DNA of 64,000 nucleotides from Arcuatula senhousia (taxonomy: Eukaryota; Mollusca; Bivalvia; Mytilida; Mytilidae). The notes under the pieces are model-generated. The model worked only from the letters and a program-made list of their open reading frames with translations, ran no database searches and was not told where the DNA came from. Below are positions 13,921 to 23,830 of this stretch, piece after piece (the first letter of the stretch is position 1; each line of letters starts with the position of its first letter). The translations under genes were made by a program, and so were the position numbers. The stretch lies in NCBI GenBank assembly GCA_963971305.1, contig OZ020308.1, forward strand, positions 34,005,275 to 34,069,274, written 5' to 3'.

Positions 13921-14232
13921 CTCCAGGAAGATATTTATTTAAGAGTAGTGTATATATCACCCGAAGTGTCTAGTAGTGTAGATAGTCAATACTTAGAAAA
14001 TGTATATTCATTGTTGCTGGGTGATATTAAAAAATTTAGTAGTATAGATGACATTATTATCCAGGGCGACTTTAATGCCTATACTAATGTTCAACCTGAC
14101 TATGTTAAATATGATAATGAAACCAAGATAGTTAACTTGGATGATACAAATTATCAATATGACAATAAACTAAATAAGTCAAGAAATAATCTTGACCACA
14201 AACACATCAATAAAAGTGGTATTTTTTGTTAG
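13921..14232 (+). pseudogene. LINE endonuclease domain, N-terminal part
   Basis: The frame contains VVYISPEVSSS followed by IIIQGDFNAYTN, the GDFNA motif of the endonuclease/exonuclease/phosphatase fold used by LINEs to nick target DNA. The N-terminal half of the domain (the catalytic Asn and Glu motifs) is missing upstream. The frame ends at a TAG at 14230-14232, and the domain continues in another frame from 14226, so a frameshift lies there. Confidence 0.85.
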
Positions 14233-15686
14233 AAATGTGTAAAGAGTGTAGTTTAAATATTTTAAATGGTAGAACCACTGGCGATATGACTGGTAAACCA
14301 ACTTGTATAACCTATAATGGTAGCAGTCTTGTAGACTACTGTCTAGTAAACAAGAGTTTGCAACACTCAATAGGATATTTTGAAGTCAAAAAGTTTACTG
14401 TCTTCTCTTATCATTGTCCGATAAGTTGCGCACTTTTCACAAATTTCTTTTATAACCTTGATAATTTCAACAATTCGCAAAACAAACTAAAACCTCTACC
14501 AGGAAAATTCATATGGTCAGAGGAGGCTGTTAAAAATTACACTTTGAATATAGAAAACAATGAAACCAAGACAAAATTAACAGACTTTATGCATACTCAG
14601 TTTGCAGATGCAAATGAAATCACCGAATCGTTCAGCTCAATATTAGTTGACTGTGCAAAAAAGTCTGCTAAATTTTTCAAAAAATTCCCACACTCAAAGC
14701 TGAGAAAAAGGAAACCTAACCCATGGTTTTCGAATTCCTGCCAAGACCTGAGAAAAACCTTGAAGAATTACGAGAAACTAGTTAATAAATTTCCATCTAA
14801 CTTGGAATATAGAAAGTCATTCTACTCGTATGGATCAAAGTACATAAAAGTTTGTAAACAGGAAGAAAAAGCCTATAAACAGAAGATCTGTAATGAAATG
14901 AACCACAATATTGAAAAAAATCCTAAAACGTTTTGGAAATTGTTAAACAAACTTGATCATATCCAATCTGGGGATAAAGACAATAGTGACCTACCCCATG
15001 AATCATTTATAAATTTTTTCAAGAAACTTAATATTATTGATACTTCTAGTAGCAATGACCATAAAAGGTCAATTCTTAAGGAATATGAATATCTGAAGAA
15101 ACATATTTTAGATAATGATGCAACTACTGATTATGAAATCAGTGTTGAAGAAATAAAAAAAGCTGTAAAAACCCTAAAATATGGCAAGAGCACAGCAAGT
15201 GACCTTATTTCAAATGAAATGTTAAAAAATGGAGGTAATGTTTTACTGGCTGTTCTCAAAAAATTATTTAACTATATACTTAACGCAGGACAATTTCCAA
15301 ATTGCTGGAATGAAAGTTTTCTAGTCTTAATCCACAAAACAGGAAACAAATTTTACCCCAGTAACTATAGGGGTATTTCAATCACATCAAATTTAGGAAA
15401 ACTTTTCAATAAAGTTATTCATGAGAGACTTTTGAAATTTATATTTAAAAAGAACTTGATAAGCGAATATCAAATCGGCTTTAAAGAAAAGTGCCGTACT
15501 TCAGATCACTTATTTACCCTGAAAACAATCATTGATCATTACAAAAAAGATAAGAAAAAAGTGTTTGCCGCATTCATAGATTTGAAAAAAGCATTTGATA
15601 CTATTTGGAGAACTGGTCTATTTTATAAATTACTAAAAGCTGGTATATCTAAGAAAATGTTTAACATTATTTCATCAATGTATTAA
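14226..15686 (+). pseudogene. LINE endonuclease C-terminus and first half of reverse transcriptase
   Basis: A 486-codon open stretch starts in the endonuclease (NGRTTGD, then VDYCLVNKSL, then FSYHCPIS). The usual catalytic SDH motif is SYH here, a loss of the aspartate. A long linker rich in Lys, Asn and Phe follows, then the reverse transcriptase: KSTASDLISNEMLKN, NYRGISITSNLGKLFNKVI, EYQIGFKEKCRTSDH, and motif A, AFIDLKKAFDTIW. The frame stops at TAA (15684-15686), before the GVKQGD motif, so the RT cannot be made whole. Confidence 0.93.
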
Positions 15687-15689
15687 GAT

Positions 15690-16188
15690 ACAAAAGCAAA
15701 ACTCAAGTTTTCGAATGGGCTTAGTGAATCGTTTCCCTCTGAATGTGGGGTAAAACAAGGGGATAAGCCCTACTTTGTTTAACATTTTTATAGATGGCAT
15801 TGTGTCAGACCTTAGGTCTGAAAGAAAGTGTGAGCCTGTTGTGATAAATGGTATGTCCATAAATTGTCTTTTGTACGCAGATGATATAATTTTATTATCA
15901 AATAGCAAAGAAGGTCTACAATCTAGTATTGATGTCTTCAAAAATTACAGTAAAAGCTGGAACTTGCAAGTTAACGTCAACAAATCCAAAGTTATGGTTT
16001 TTAATTCAAATGGTAAAACATATGTAAACAATTCCAAGTATGATGACTGTTATTTAGAAACTGTTTCACAATATTGTTATTTGGGTGTTATGTTAAAACA
16101 CAATGGTAATTTTAATGTTGCAATCTCTGTTTTAATGGAAAAAGCCAGAAAGGCATTGTTCAAGATTAAGAAGATTTTGGGTATTAAC
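15690..16188 (+). pseudogene. LINE reverse transcriptase, palm motif C part
   Basis: After the stop, the first frame carries ECGVKQGD. A frame change at about 15762 then gives SPTLFNIFIDG, and the frame continues with LLYADDIILLSN, the YADD catalytic motif C. It goes on through KSWNLQVNVNKSKVMVF and YLGVML and ends with KIKKILGIN at 16188, exactly where a foreign element begins. The reading frame resumes with PCRLLEKLF beyond that element. Confidence 0.92.
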
Positions 16189-18165
16189 TAGAGGCTTCCA
16201 GGAGCCTGAATCGCTCACCTGATCTCTTATGCCAAAGTTTGAATAAATTTCACAAACTTTCAAGTATACAAAGTTGCAAAACAATCCTTTCAGTGGTTTC
16301 AGAGAAGATTTTTGGAAATCAGTTTAAATTAATAGAAAAAACAGTTAAAGGGCAATAACTACTGTAAGGACCTTTTGATGCTGAACAAGAAAATTTGCTT
16401 CCGATTTTCTTTATCTCTTTTACTTTTTGAGTTATAAGCCAAAAACAATGGTTTGACCTCCCTGTTCTATTTTTAGCAACGGCGGCCATGTTGGTTGGTC
16501 GACATGTATATAATTCACAAACTTGGTAGAGAACATCCTAAAGATCATGTATACCAAGTATCAATGCAATCCCTTCAGTGGTTTTAGAGAAGAAGATTTT
16601 TGAAAATCAGTGTAAATTAATGGAAAAAAACAGTTAAAGGGGAATAACTCTTAAACGGCTGATCTGACAATTTAAACCCTGAATCACTTAAGAAGATCTC
16701 AATGAGCTAAACAATTCTGCAATGCTAACTTTTCCTCTAGCTCTAACGGTTTTCAAGATATAGTCCAAAAACTGCAAAAATGGTCAATTTTGATGATTAA
16801 AGGGCATTAACTCCTATAAGGAGTCGTTTCACAACTTTGACGCAATGGAGAGATTCGTAGAGCTTTTGATGCTGAACAAGGGAGGTTGCTTCGGATTTTC
16901 TCTATCTCTTATACTTTTTGAGTTATAAGCCAAAAACAATGGTCTGACCCCCTATTCTATTTTTAGCAACAGCGGCCATGTTGGTTGGTCGACATGTATA
17001 TAATTCACAAACTTGGTAGAGGACATCCTAAAGATCATGTATACCAAGTATCAATGCAATCCCTTCAGTTGTTTAAGAGAAGAAGATTTTTAAAAATCAG
17101 TGTAAATTAATGGAAAAAACAGTTAAAGGGGAATAACTCTTAAACGGCCGATCTGACAATTTAGACCCTGAAATCATTTTTGTAGATCTCAATGAGCTAA
17201 ACAATTTTGCAGTGCTAACTTTTCCTCTAGCTCTAACGGTTTTCAAGATATTGTCCAAAAACTGCAAAAATGGTCAAATTTGATGATTAAAGGGCAATAA
17301 CTCCTATAAGGAGTCGTTTCACAACTTCGACTCAATGGAGAGATTCGTAGAGCTTTTGATGCTGAACAAGGAAGGTTGCTTCGGATTTTCTCTATCTTTT
17401 ATACTTTTTGAGTTATAAGCCAAAAACAATGGTCTGACCCCCCTATTCTATTTTTAGCAACAGCGGCCATGTTGGTTGGTCCACATGTATATAATTCACA
17501 AACTTGGTAGAGGACATCCTAAAGATCGTGTATACCAAGTATCAATGCAATCCCTTCAGTAGTTTTAGAGAAGAAGATTTTTGAAAATCAGTGTAAATTA
17601 ATGGAAAAAACAGTTAAAGGGGAATAACTCTTAAACGGCCGATCTGACAATTTAGACCCTGAAATCATTTTTGTAGATCTCAATGAGCTTAACAATTTTG
17701 CAATGCTAACTTTTCCTCTAGCTCTAACGGTTTTCAAGATATTGTCCAAAAACTGCAAAAATGGTCAAATTTGATGATTAAAGGGCAATAACTCCTATAA
17801 GGAGTCGTTTCACAACTTCGACTCAATGGAGAGATTCGTAGAGCTTTTGATGCTGAACAAGGAAGGTTGCTTCGGATTTTCTCTATTTCTTATACTTTTT
17901 GAGTTATAAGCCAAAAACAATGGTCTGACCCCCCTGTTCTATCTTTAGCAACGGCGGCCATGTTGGTTGGTCGACATGTATATAATTCACAAACTTGGTA
18001 GAGGACATCCTAAAGATCATGTATACCAAGTATCAATGCAATCCCTTCAGTGGTTTCAGAGAAGAAGATCTTTGAAGAAAAGTTAACGGACGACGGACGA
18101 CGGACGGACGACGGACGCTTAACGATGACAATAGCTCACATGACCCTTCGGGTCAGGTGAGCTTA
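16189..18165 (+). mobile_element. Non-autonomous composite element with four 490-bp internal repeats
   Basis: The element begins TAGAGGCTTCCAGGAGCCTG, then AATCGCTCACCTG, and ends CAGGTGAGCTTA. The flanking TAAC (16185-16188 and 18166-18169) is a 4-bp target duplication. Inside are about 3.6-4 tandem cores of roughly 490 bp; the landmark TTTTGATGCTGAACAAG recurs near 16376, 16863, 17353 and 17844. Near the 3' end lie a GACGGACGACGGACG-type run and a hairpin. No protein is encoded. The architecture recalls bivalve pearl elements and Helitron-associated HINEs. The 4-bp duplication is unlike a Helitron, so its class is left open. Confidence 0.88.
18133..18163 (+). repeat. 3'-terminal hairpin of the composite element
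   Basis: AGCTCACATGACCC pairs with GGGTCAGGTGAGCT across a TTC loop, giving 14-bp arms with one mismatch. The related element ending at 28965 has AGCTCACCTG and CAGGTGAGCT at the same place. Conservation of the fold between copies suggests a terminal recognition structure, perhaps for a transposase supplied in trans. Confidence 0.85.
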
Positions 18166-18169
18166 TAAC

Positions 18170-18592
18170 CCTTGTAGACTGCTTGAAAAACTTTTCGACA
18201 CTTTAGTCACCCCGATTCTGTTGTACAATTGTGAAATCTGGGGATCTGATATAAAACAAGATGATTCCTCAGCAGTTGAACGCTTTTACATAAAGTTCAT
18301 AAAAGAAATTCTTGGTGTCAACTGTAAAACAAGTAACTCTGTATGTAGAGCGGAGCTAGGAAAACTACCTTTGTGGTCAAAAATTTCCTTTTCTTGTATC
18401 AAATATTATAATCATTTATTATCAAATAATGAGACATTGGCACATAAAATCTTTGTCGCTACAAAAAGTTCCAATCCATGGACCAAAAAGTTAAATAATC
18501 TTCTCAATAAATTGGGGTTTTCATATGCAGTTAATGCAAATGATCCAGTAAAACACATTCTTGGGTCCATTAAACAAAGAATTGAAGACTAA
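18170..18592 (+). pseudogene. LINE region downstream of RT
   Basis: The frame resumes as PCRLLEKLFDTLVTPILLYN, followed by CEIWG. This is the stretch after the RT palm seen in many LINEs (Y..EIWG, then F.K.IL.V...T.N...R.ELG..PL). A TAA at 18590-18592 ends it. It continues directly from the frame that stops at 16188 once the nested element and one TAAC copy are disregarded. Confidence 0.85.
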
Positions 18593-18636
18593 GCGTCCCA
18601 GTTACAAAAATCTAGTATACTGAAATCCTCAAAATT

Positions 18637-19026
18637 ATGTTTTTTAGAAAAAATTGTAATGGTCAGAGACCACCTTACGTTGATATTCTTTCGAATAAGT
18701 TCGATAGGGCAAACATTAGTAGACTAAGGTTGTGCTCACACAACCTGGCGATAAAAACGGGAAGACATCATTCTATTCCAGTTGAAAATAGAAAATGCAC
18801 CTCATGTGATAATGGACCAATTGAAGACGAAGAGCACTTTGTGCTACAATGTGAGAACTATAAAGGACTTCGGCTAAATTTTGAAAACAGTATTAATAAT
18901 ATTTTTCAAAATACTAAATGGAAAAATTCTCCTTCTTTTTTAAAGTCCTGTTTTTATAGTAAATCATTTTGTGTTCTGAAATTACTGTCTTCATTTATAG
19001 GTCAATGCTTTTTGAATAGAAAATAG
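18637..19026 (+). pseudogene. LINE C-terminal Zn-motif segment
   Basis: The frame includes SRLRLCSHNLAIKTGRHH, then CTSC, about ten residues, EEHFVLQC and a downstream NYKGLR. The Cys-x2-Cys ... His-x4-Cys spacing is the C-terminal zinc-binding motif found after the RT in several LINE clades. The same motif recurs in the second LINE fragment (about 20560-20680). An out-of-frame gap of about 45 bp separates it from the preceding segment. Confidence 0.85.
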
Positions 19027-19125
19027 TAATTGTTACAATAACTATTTCACATTAAATACCATCATCATTGTTCATCTATTGTACTATTTTTATTATGGGT
19101 CATAACCAATTGTAAGAAAAAGAAA

Positions 19126-19615
19126 GTTATCGCGTTCCCTCAAGATACTAAGTAGTTATCACGTTACCTCAAGATAACACCACGTTCCCTCAAGATGTTA
19201 TCTTGAGGTAACGTAATAACTACTTAGTTTTTGAGGGAACGCGATAACTATCTTGAGGGAACTCGATGTTATCTTGAGGGAACGCAATAACTATCTTGAG
19301 GGAACGCGATAACAAATTTGAGGGGAACGCGATGTTATCTTGAGGGAACGCGATAACTATCTTGAGGGAACGTGATGTTATCTTGAGGGAACGAGATAAT
19401 TATCATGAGGGAACGCAATAATTATCAAGAGGGAACGCAATAATTATTTTGAGGGAACGCGATGTTATCTTGAGGGAACGTGATGTTATCTTGAGGGAAC
19501 GAGATGATTATCTTGAGGGAACGCAATAACTTTCTTGAGGGAACGTGATGTTATCTTGAGGGAACGTGATGGTATTACGCGGGAACGTGATGGTATCACG
19601 AGGGAACGTGATTTT
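19126..19615. repeat. Minisatellite of GAGGGAACG units with an orientation switch
   Basis: Units of about 20-24 bp with the core TTATCTTGAGGGAACGCGA repeat some 18 times on the plus strand. The first units (19126-19200) lie in the opposite orientation (GTTCCCTCAAGAT). At the switch, an inverted repeat covers 19148-19227: CTAAGTAGTTATCACGTTAC pairs with GTAACGTAATAACTACTTAG. No open frame or promoter was seen. The units touch, with no unique spacers, so this is not a CRISPR array. Confidence 0.93.
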
Positions 19616-19911
19616 ATTTTTTTTTCTCATGGCCGCATTCTGCCACCGTAGGTTCCGGACTTAAAGGGTGCCGTATCCGAAAATCGTTCCAGTTTTAGGC
19701 ACGCAAGTAACAATAAAAAATTCTTATTGTTACTCGTACACGAGTAATCGTAGCCGCGGCCATCATAATATAATAATTTTACAATTTTACAATTTTACAA
19801 GGACACATATGTTCGTTTTTCGAACGCAACTTAATTAGATATAATGTGGGCTCACTTTATTGACGGATATCGGTATTGAGGGATATTATTGTGGGCTAAT
19901 GGTATTGAGGG
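19616..19911. other. Non-coding stretch with a small hairpin
   Basis: A poly-T run opens the stretch. At 19707-19733 GTAACAATAA pairs with TTATTGTTAC across a 7-nt loop, followed by ACTCGTACACGAGT, itself a palindrome. Near 19860-19925 the phrase GGTATTGAGGGAT is repeated. Nothing coding was seen. Confidence 0.6.
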
Positions 19912-20862
19912 ATGGTATTGACGGCTAAGTTCACTATAGTTGTACAGAAATGGATTAAACTATATGAATCAATGATAGTTCCTATTCTTACATATGGATC
20001 AGAAATTTGGATTGCTGACCAAAAACTTAACTTAGAGAATTTAAACAAATTCACATTCGAAAAAACACAGAACATGATTCTGAAACACATCCTTGGTGTT
20101 CATAATAAAACCTCTATTTTTGGAATCCAGATGGAACTAGGCCAATACCCTTTATGTTTTAAGGCCTTCAAACTAATGTTTAAATATTATAAACGCCTTT
20201 TAGAAATTGAATCATCCAAAGACCATGTGTACGACTTGTTACGGTCAGCCTTTGAGGAAGACAAAATTATTAACTCTAAAAATACATCCTCATGGATGAA
20301 ATCAATAGACAATTTTAAAACTTTATTCAACTTAGATAGTCTTGAAAAAACTCATATAGAATTTGAAAAAGAAATTAAATCATATTTCTCTCAAAAACTA
20401 CTAAATGAACTTTCACACATCAAAAATAGTAATACAGGGAAACTTAGATTTTTTAGTCAAATTACCAAAGATGTTGAACTTCAAGACTACCTGAAATTCA
20501 ATATAAATAAACACCTTCGATCAAAATTAACTAAACTGAGACTAAGCGCACATAGCTTAGCCATTGAAACAGGTAGATATAGTAAACCTATTACTCCTGC
20601 GGAAGAAAGATTTTGTAAACAATGCAGCAGTAAAGTACAAGATGAACTACATTTTTTATTAGATTGTCCCACTTATAATAAACTAAGAGATAATTTTTTC
20701 ACTTTATTTAATAAGAATTTAAATGACTTAAATGATACCCCTTTAAAAATTGCCAGTAGCCTTTTAAATCCTACCACAATACAGGACACCAAAAATATTT
20801 GTTTATTTTTACAAGAATCCTTTTCAGTTAGAGATAAATTCTTGAAACAGTCTATTGAGTAA
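19912..20862 (+). pseudogene. LINE ORF2 C-terminal 300 residues
   Basis: An uninterrupted 316-codon frame. Residues from about 12 on read WIKLYESMIVPILTYGSEIW, the conserved region after the RT, followed by ILKHILGVHNKTS. Near residues 215-255 are LRLSAHSLAIETGRY and the zinc motif FCKQC, then DELHFLLDC. The first residues (19912-19930) come from the flank. There is no RT or endonuclease, so the product cannot retrotranspose. The absence of stops suggests a younger insertion than the LINE at 13.7-19.0 kb. Confidence 0.87.
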
Positions 20863-21123
20863 TAATTATTCAGCCAAATTTATATGATCTTTAGTATTTA
20901 AATACACATTTAAACACTACTACACAAAAAATAAAAATGTTTAATATTATATAGCTATATAACAGTATACATGTGTAAATTACATTATACTTTGAAAATA
21001 TGTATTTTCTATGTTAAATTTTGTATTCATGTAATGTATTGGATTACGCAATATTGTATTGTTTGTTCATTATTTGACTATGCTTTATCCAATAAACTAA
21101 TTTGAAATTTGAAATTTGAAATT
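19930..21123 (+). mobile_element. 5'-truncated LINE with 3' TTTGAAA tail
   Basis: This is a second LINE, oriented like the first but from a different family, since the protein is only partly similar. It begins abruptly in the region after the RT. The open frame ends at 20862, and an AT-rich 3' untranslated part follows. AATAAA stands at 21091-21096, just before a short TTTGAAA repeat (about 21099-21123). 5' truncation together with a simple-repeat 3' tail is the usual outcome of incomplete target-primed reverse transcription, so the 3' end appears intact. Confidence 0.87.
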
Positions 21124-22132
21124 AAAGTTTAGTCAAATTTAAATATGCAAATCATGACATGCTGTAGAACGGTTATTTATACATGTATTATATAAATAAG
21201 TATATACTTTCATAACTGTACCGTCAATAGATCTGAGTTACACATGTTACAGTGTTCAAAATGTCCAATTCTCAAAATTTGTAATTTTCTTTAAAAAAAC
21301 TTGTTGTTTTCCAAAAAATATTTTACCGATTTGTATGACATTGTAATATGTAGATCATAACATCAGAACAATAACAGTAGATCATTTTCAGAACTGTACC
21401 GGCAATAGTGTACACCACAAATTGTTGACAGAAAGGGGAAACTTCGATGCGGAAATCAAATATAAATTTTCGTTACCATGGTTACGTCGAACAACAAAAA
21501 CCTGATGAGCGCTTCAACCTTTTTAAAACCTCTAGTTCCTCTATTATATCCATTGAATGTTGTGTACAGATATTGTTGACTGCTGTTTTTAACATGGATG
21601 TGAAAATTATAGCCACCAAGAACCAGGACCTATTTAAGTTAAAAGCCAATATTTTTTTTTAATGAGATTTTTATCACAAATTATTTCCATAGACCCTGTT
21701 GCTGATCCAGGCCAGGGGTTAGACTGAGGCCTCCCCACTTTCCCCCGGAAAGTTTTGTAAATTTTGCCGATTTTCAGCAATATCGGCCTAGAACCCTCAC
21801 TTTCGTGAACAAAACTAGGAACCCCTGTCAAAAATTTGTTGATCCACCCCTGAGACCTGTCTAACTATATGCAGGTCTGTGCAAATACTTATATTCATAG
21901 GGCAAAGTTTTCATTGTACTTAATTGGTGATATTGCAAAATTATCAAAAACACCTTGACTTGCCATTCCAACGTACAGTGTGAATGGCGTCGAATGAGTT
22001 TGTTTTTTTAGTACAGAATTTTATAATAAAGTATTTTTTTAATCAAAATTAAAGTTTCTTTATTTGAAAACCTTAATGAATTTTGCTGTGATTTATTATC
22101 ATAAGCTACATGTAAACAAAAACAAAAAGCAT
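21124..22132. other. AT-rich intergenic DNA
   Basis: No convincing gene. A 71-codon frame at 21447-21662 lacks any recognised domain. The segment 21690-21860 (CCAGGGGTTAGAC ... GATCCACCCCTGAGA) looks like an old dispersed repeat but has no clear partner here. Confidence 0.5.
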
Positions 22133-22664
22133 GGATGGGGTGTCTAAAAATTTATTCATAGAATTTTCTTAAATTTTGGCTAGTAACAGTTAGCTCTAGA
22201 ATGGTACTTTAAATTTCGATAAAAAAAATAAAAGTTCACCAGAGGAATGTTTGTAGAAACGACTTTGAAAAATGCAGATTTTAGTATTTTAATATAGGAT
22301 CAATAGGGAAAATTCAAATTTTCTTCATCTAAGAATATCTACTCCATAGATTTTTCTTAAAAATTGTGAAAAATCTTGTATTGTATTTATCTTTTAATAT
22401 ACTAAATAAAAAATAAATTTCCCCTGCAAAATTTTTGAAAAAAAGTGAAATATGTGCTTTAAATTTCCCCTATTATTTCTATAATTATCTCCCCTTAAAA
22501 AGTACGGGAAAATATTGAAATTCGCAAAGAAGGTGAGTTTTATCCAAATTTTTGTTGTAATAATACATTTTGATGTTTACCTAGCTGAATAGATAGCAAT
22601 TAGAATAGCTAGCATTATAAAATTTAAAGTTACAATACTGCTCAGTGATAGACACCCCATCTAC
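22133..22664. mobile_element. Candidate short TIR element
   Basis: GGATGGGGTGTCTA at about 22133 faces TAGACACCCCATCT, ending near 22662. This gives inverted termini of about 13 bp around 530 bp of AT-rich non-coding DNA. No target duplication could be fixed with confidence. It sits 40 bp from another inverted-terminus element. Confidence 0.45.
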
Positions 22665-22704
22665 CTTAATCAGAGTTGGTGCGTAAACAATTTTATCAAA
22701 TTTG

Positions 22705-23271
22705 TTAAGGTTAGTGAGGACACCTGACCCCAAAAATAATGCCGAATTTAAAATGTCAAATTTTTTGATATATTAGTATTAGGTATATACTTTATCTTGT
22801 GTAAAAATATTGGACCCCCTTTCCAGGCTTGTTTTCCCAATATATTTGCTCAAAGTTTTCCCAAATTACTATAGATTATATAGGAAAGGCCAAAAAATAA
22901 GCATAAAATCTTGTCGCAGAAAAAATCTACGAATTTAAATTTTATTTTTATTTGATAAAAATCAATGAAATACAATATGTTTTGAAATAAAACAATAAAA
23001 ACTGGGGGTCACCAGCTTACTTTTCTGTCTACATTACAAATCTTTGTAATTTTTTTGTCATTTTTCAAGTGGATTATCTCCCTTGTTTTATTTGAAAATT
23101 TTATTTATAAAGGAATTGTTGTTTTATTTGAATTAAAATTAATTTATTTTGATAAAGTTTTATTAAATGAAACTATTTAACACAATTTGCAAGGTATTTG
23201 TGACATTTGCACTTGTTTTTTGCATTTTAAGCTGTTTTTGGTCACATGACAGGTGTCCTCACTAACCTTAA
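22705..23271. mobile_element. MITE with TTAA ends and 22-bp inverted termini
   Basis: The left end reads TTAA then GGTTAGTGAGGACACCTG. The right end is its exact inverse followed by TTAA. The 567-bp element has no open frame of note. TTAA flanks suggest a piggyBac-type target, but a TA target with a two-base-longer element fits equally well. The perfectly matching termini suggest fairly recent mobility, driven by a transposase from elsewhere. Confidence 0.8.
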
Positions 23272-23455
23272 TTTATCAATTATTTTAAACTTGTTGCTAT
23301 TGTTAAAGTTTTGAAGATTTATTATTGAATTATTTAAACAGAAGGCATGACGCCAAGATAAACTTCACACAGTAAGATTCTGTTTGAATATATTGAGTAG
23401 CTCTTAAAAGAGCTGTTTTGCCGTTTTGTTCTCTGATCCCGGTCTGCAATTTCGT

Positions 23456-23800
23456 TTAGTCTCTGGTCATCATCATCCGATCGTCTGCCATTTCATCTTC
23501 GATTACATCGCTGAAAACATCGTCGTCGTCTTCAAACATCTCTTCCCGCATCCTGGTCAGGAGGTCGGCTTTCTGCTTGGTAAACTCGTAGTGCGCCAGA
23601 CGGACCTCTTCTACGACCTGGAGTCTCAAGTAGATGCTGTAAGCTAGGCCAAACATCTGGTCGGACAGGGCTCTCTTGTAGCGGTGTACCAAATCAATAT
23701 AGCGGCCATTCAGGAGATCAACTTGTTGGTACCCTAATTTGTACTGGTTTTCCAAACGTTGGAAAATTTTCTTCAAATAAATACGGTGTCTGGTCAACAT
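23456..23800 (-). CDS. Small uncharacterised helical protein, 114 aa
   Basis: I do not recognise a family. The first ATG is at 23800-23798; the open frame reaches ten codons further up only through a GTG. The protein is basic and helix-prone at the start (RHRIYLKKIFQRLENQYKL), has a middle segment NGRYIDLVHRYKRAL then YSIYLRLQVVEEV, and ends in an acidic stretch (EEMFEDDDDVFSDVIEDE). There is no signal peptide or membrane segment. Composition is more balanced and GC-richer than the flanks, which favours real coding sequence. It could be a single-exon gene or one exon of a larger one. No neighbour gives a functional hint. Confidence 0.55.
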   Translation of the reverse strand: MLTRHRIYLKKIFQRLENQYKLGYQQVDLLNGRYIDLVHRYKRALSDQMFGLAYSIYLRLQVVEEVRLAHYEFTKQKADLLTRMREEMFEDDDDVFSDVIEDEMADDRMMMTRD

Positions 23801-23830
23801 GTTTCTTTTTTTTTCTCTTTTTTTTAGCAC

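Larger units (their letters stand above)
13669..19030 (+). mobile_element. Broken non-LTR retrotransposon (LINE) with nested insertion
   Basis: One LINE copy reads left to right. Its parts are a PHD-like zinc finger fragment (about 13669-13760), the endonuclease domain (13921-14440), the reverse transcriptase (about 15120-16188), an insertion of other DNA (16189-18165), the region after the RT (18170-18592) and a C-terminal CCHC-like motif (18637-19026). The copy is dead: there are frameshifts near 14230 and 15762, stops at 15684 and 18590, an altered endonuclease SDH motif, and the 2-kb insertion. Gene order and motifs fit APE-type LINEs of the broad I/Jockey/CR1 group; the clade cannot be set by eye. 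The 5' limit is uncertain, because 13441-13668 shows neither satellite nor clear coding sequence. Confidence 0.88.

Noticed and set aside
16189..18165. Helitron identity for the composite element
   Set aside because: A 3' hairpin is present, but the insertion duplicated TAAC and cannot be placed between A and T. Only the second copy ends in CTAA. The class was left open.
19126..19615. CRISPR-like appearance of the short repeats here and at 26815-27820
   Set aside because: There are no unique spacers of constant length, and the setting is an animal genome. These are minisatellites.
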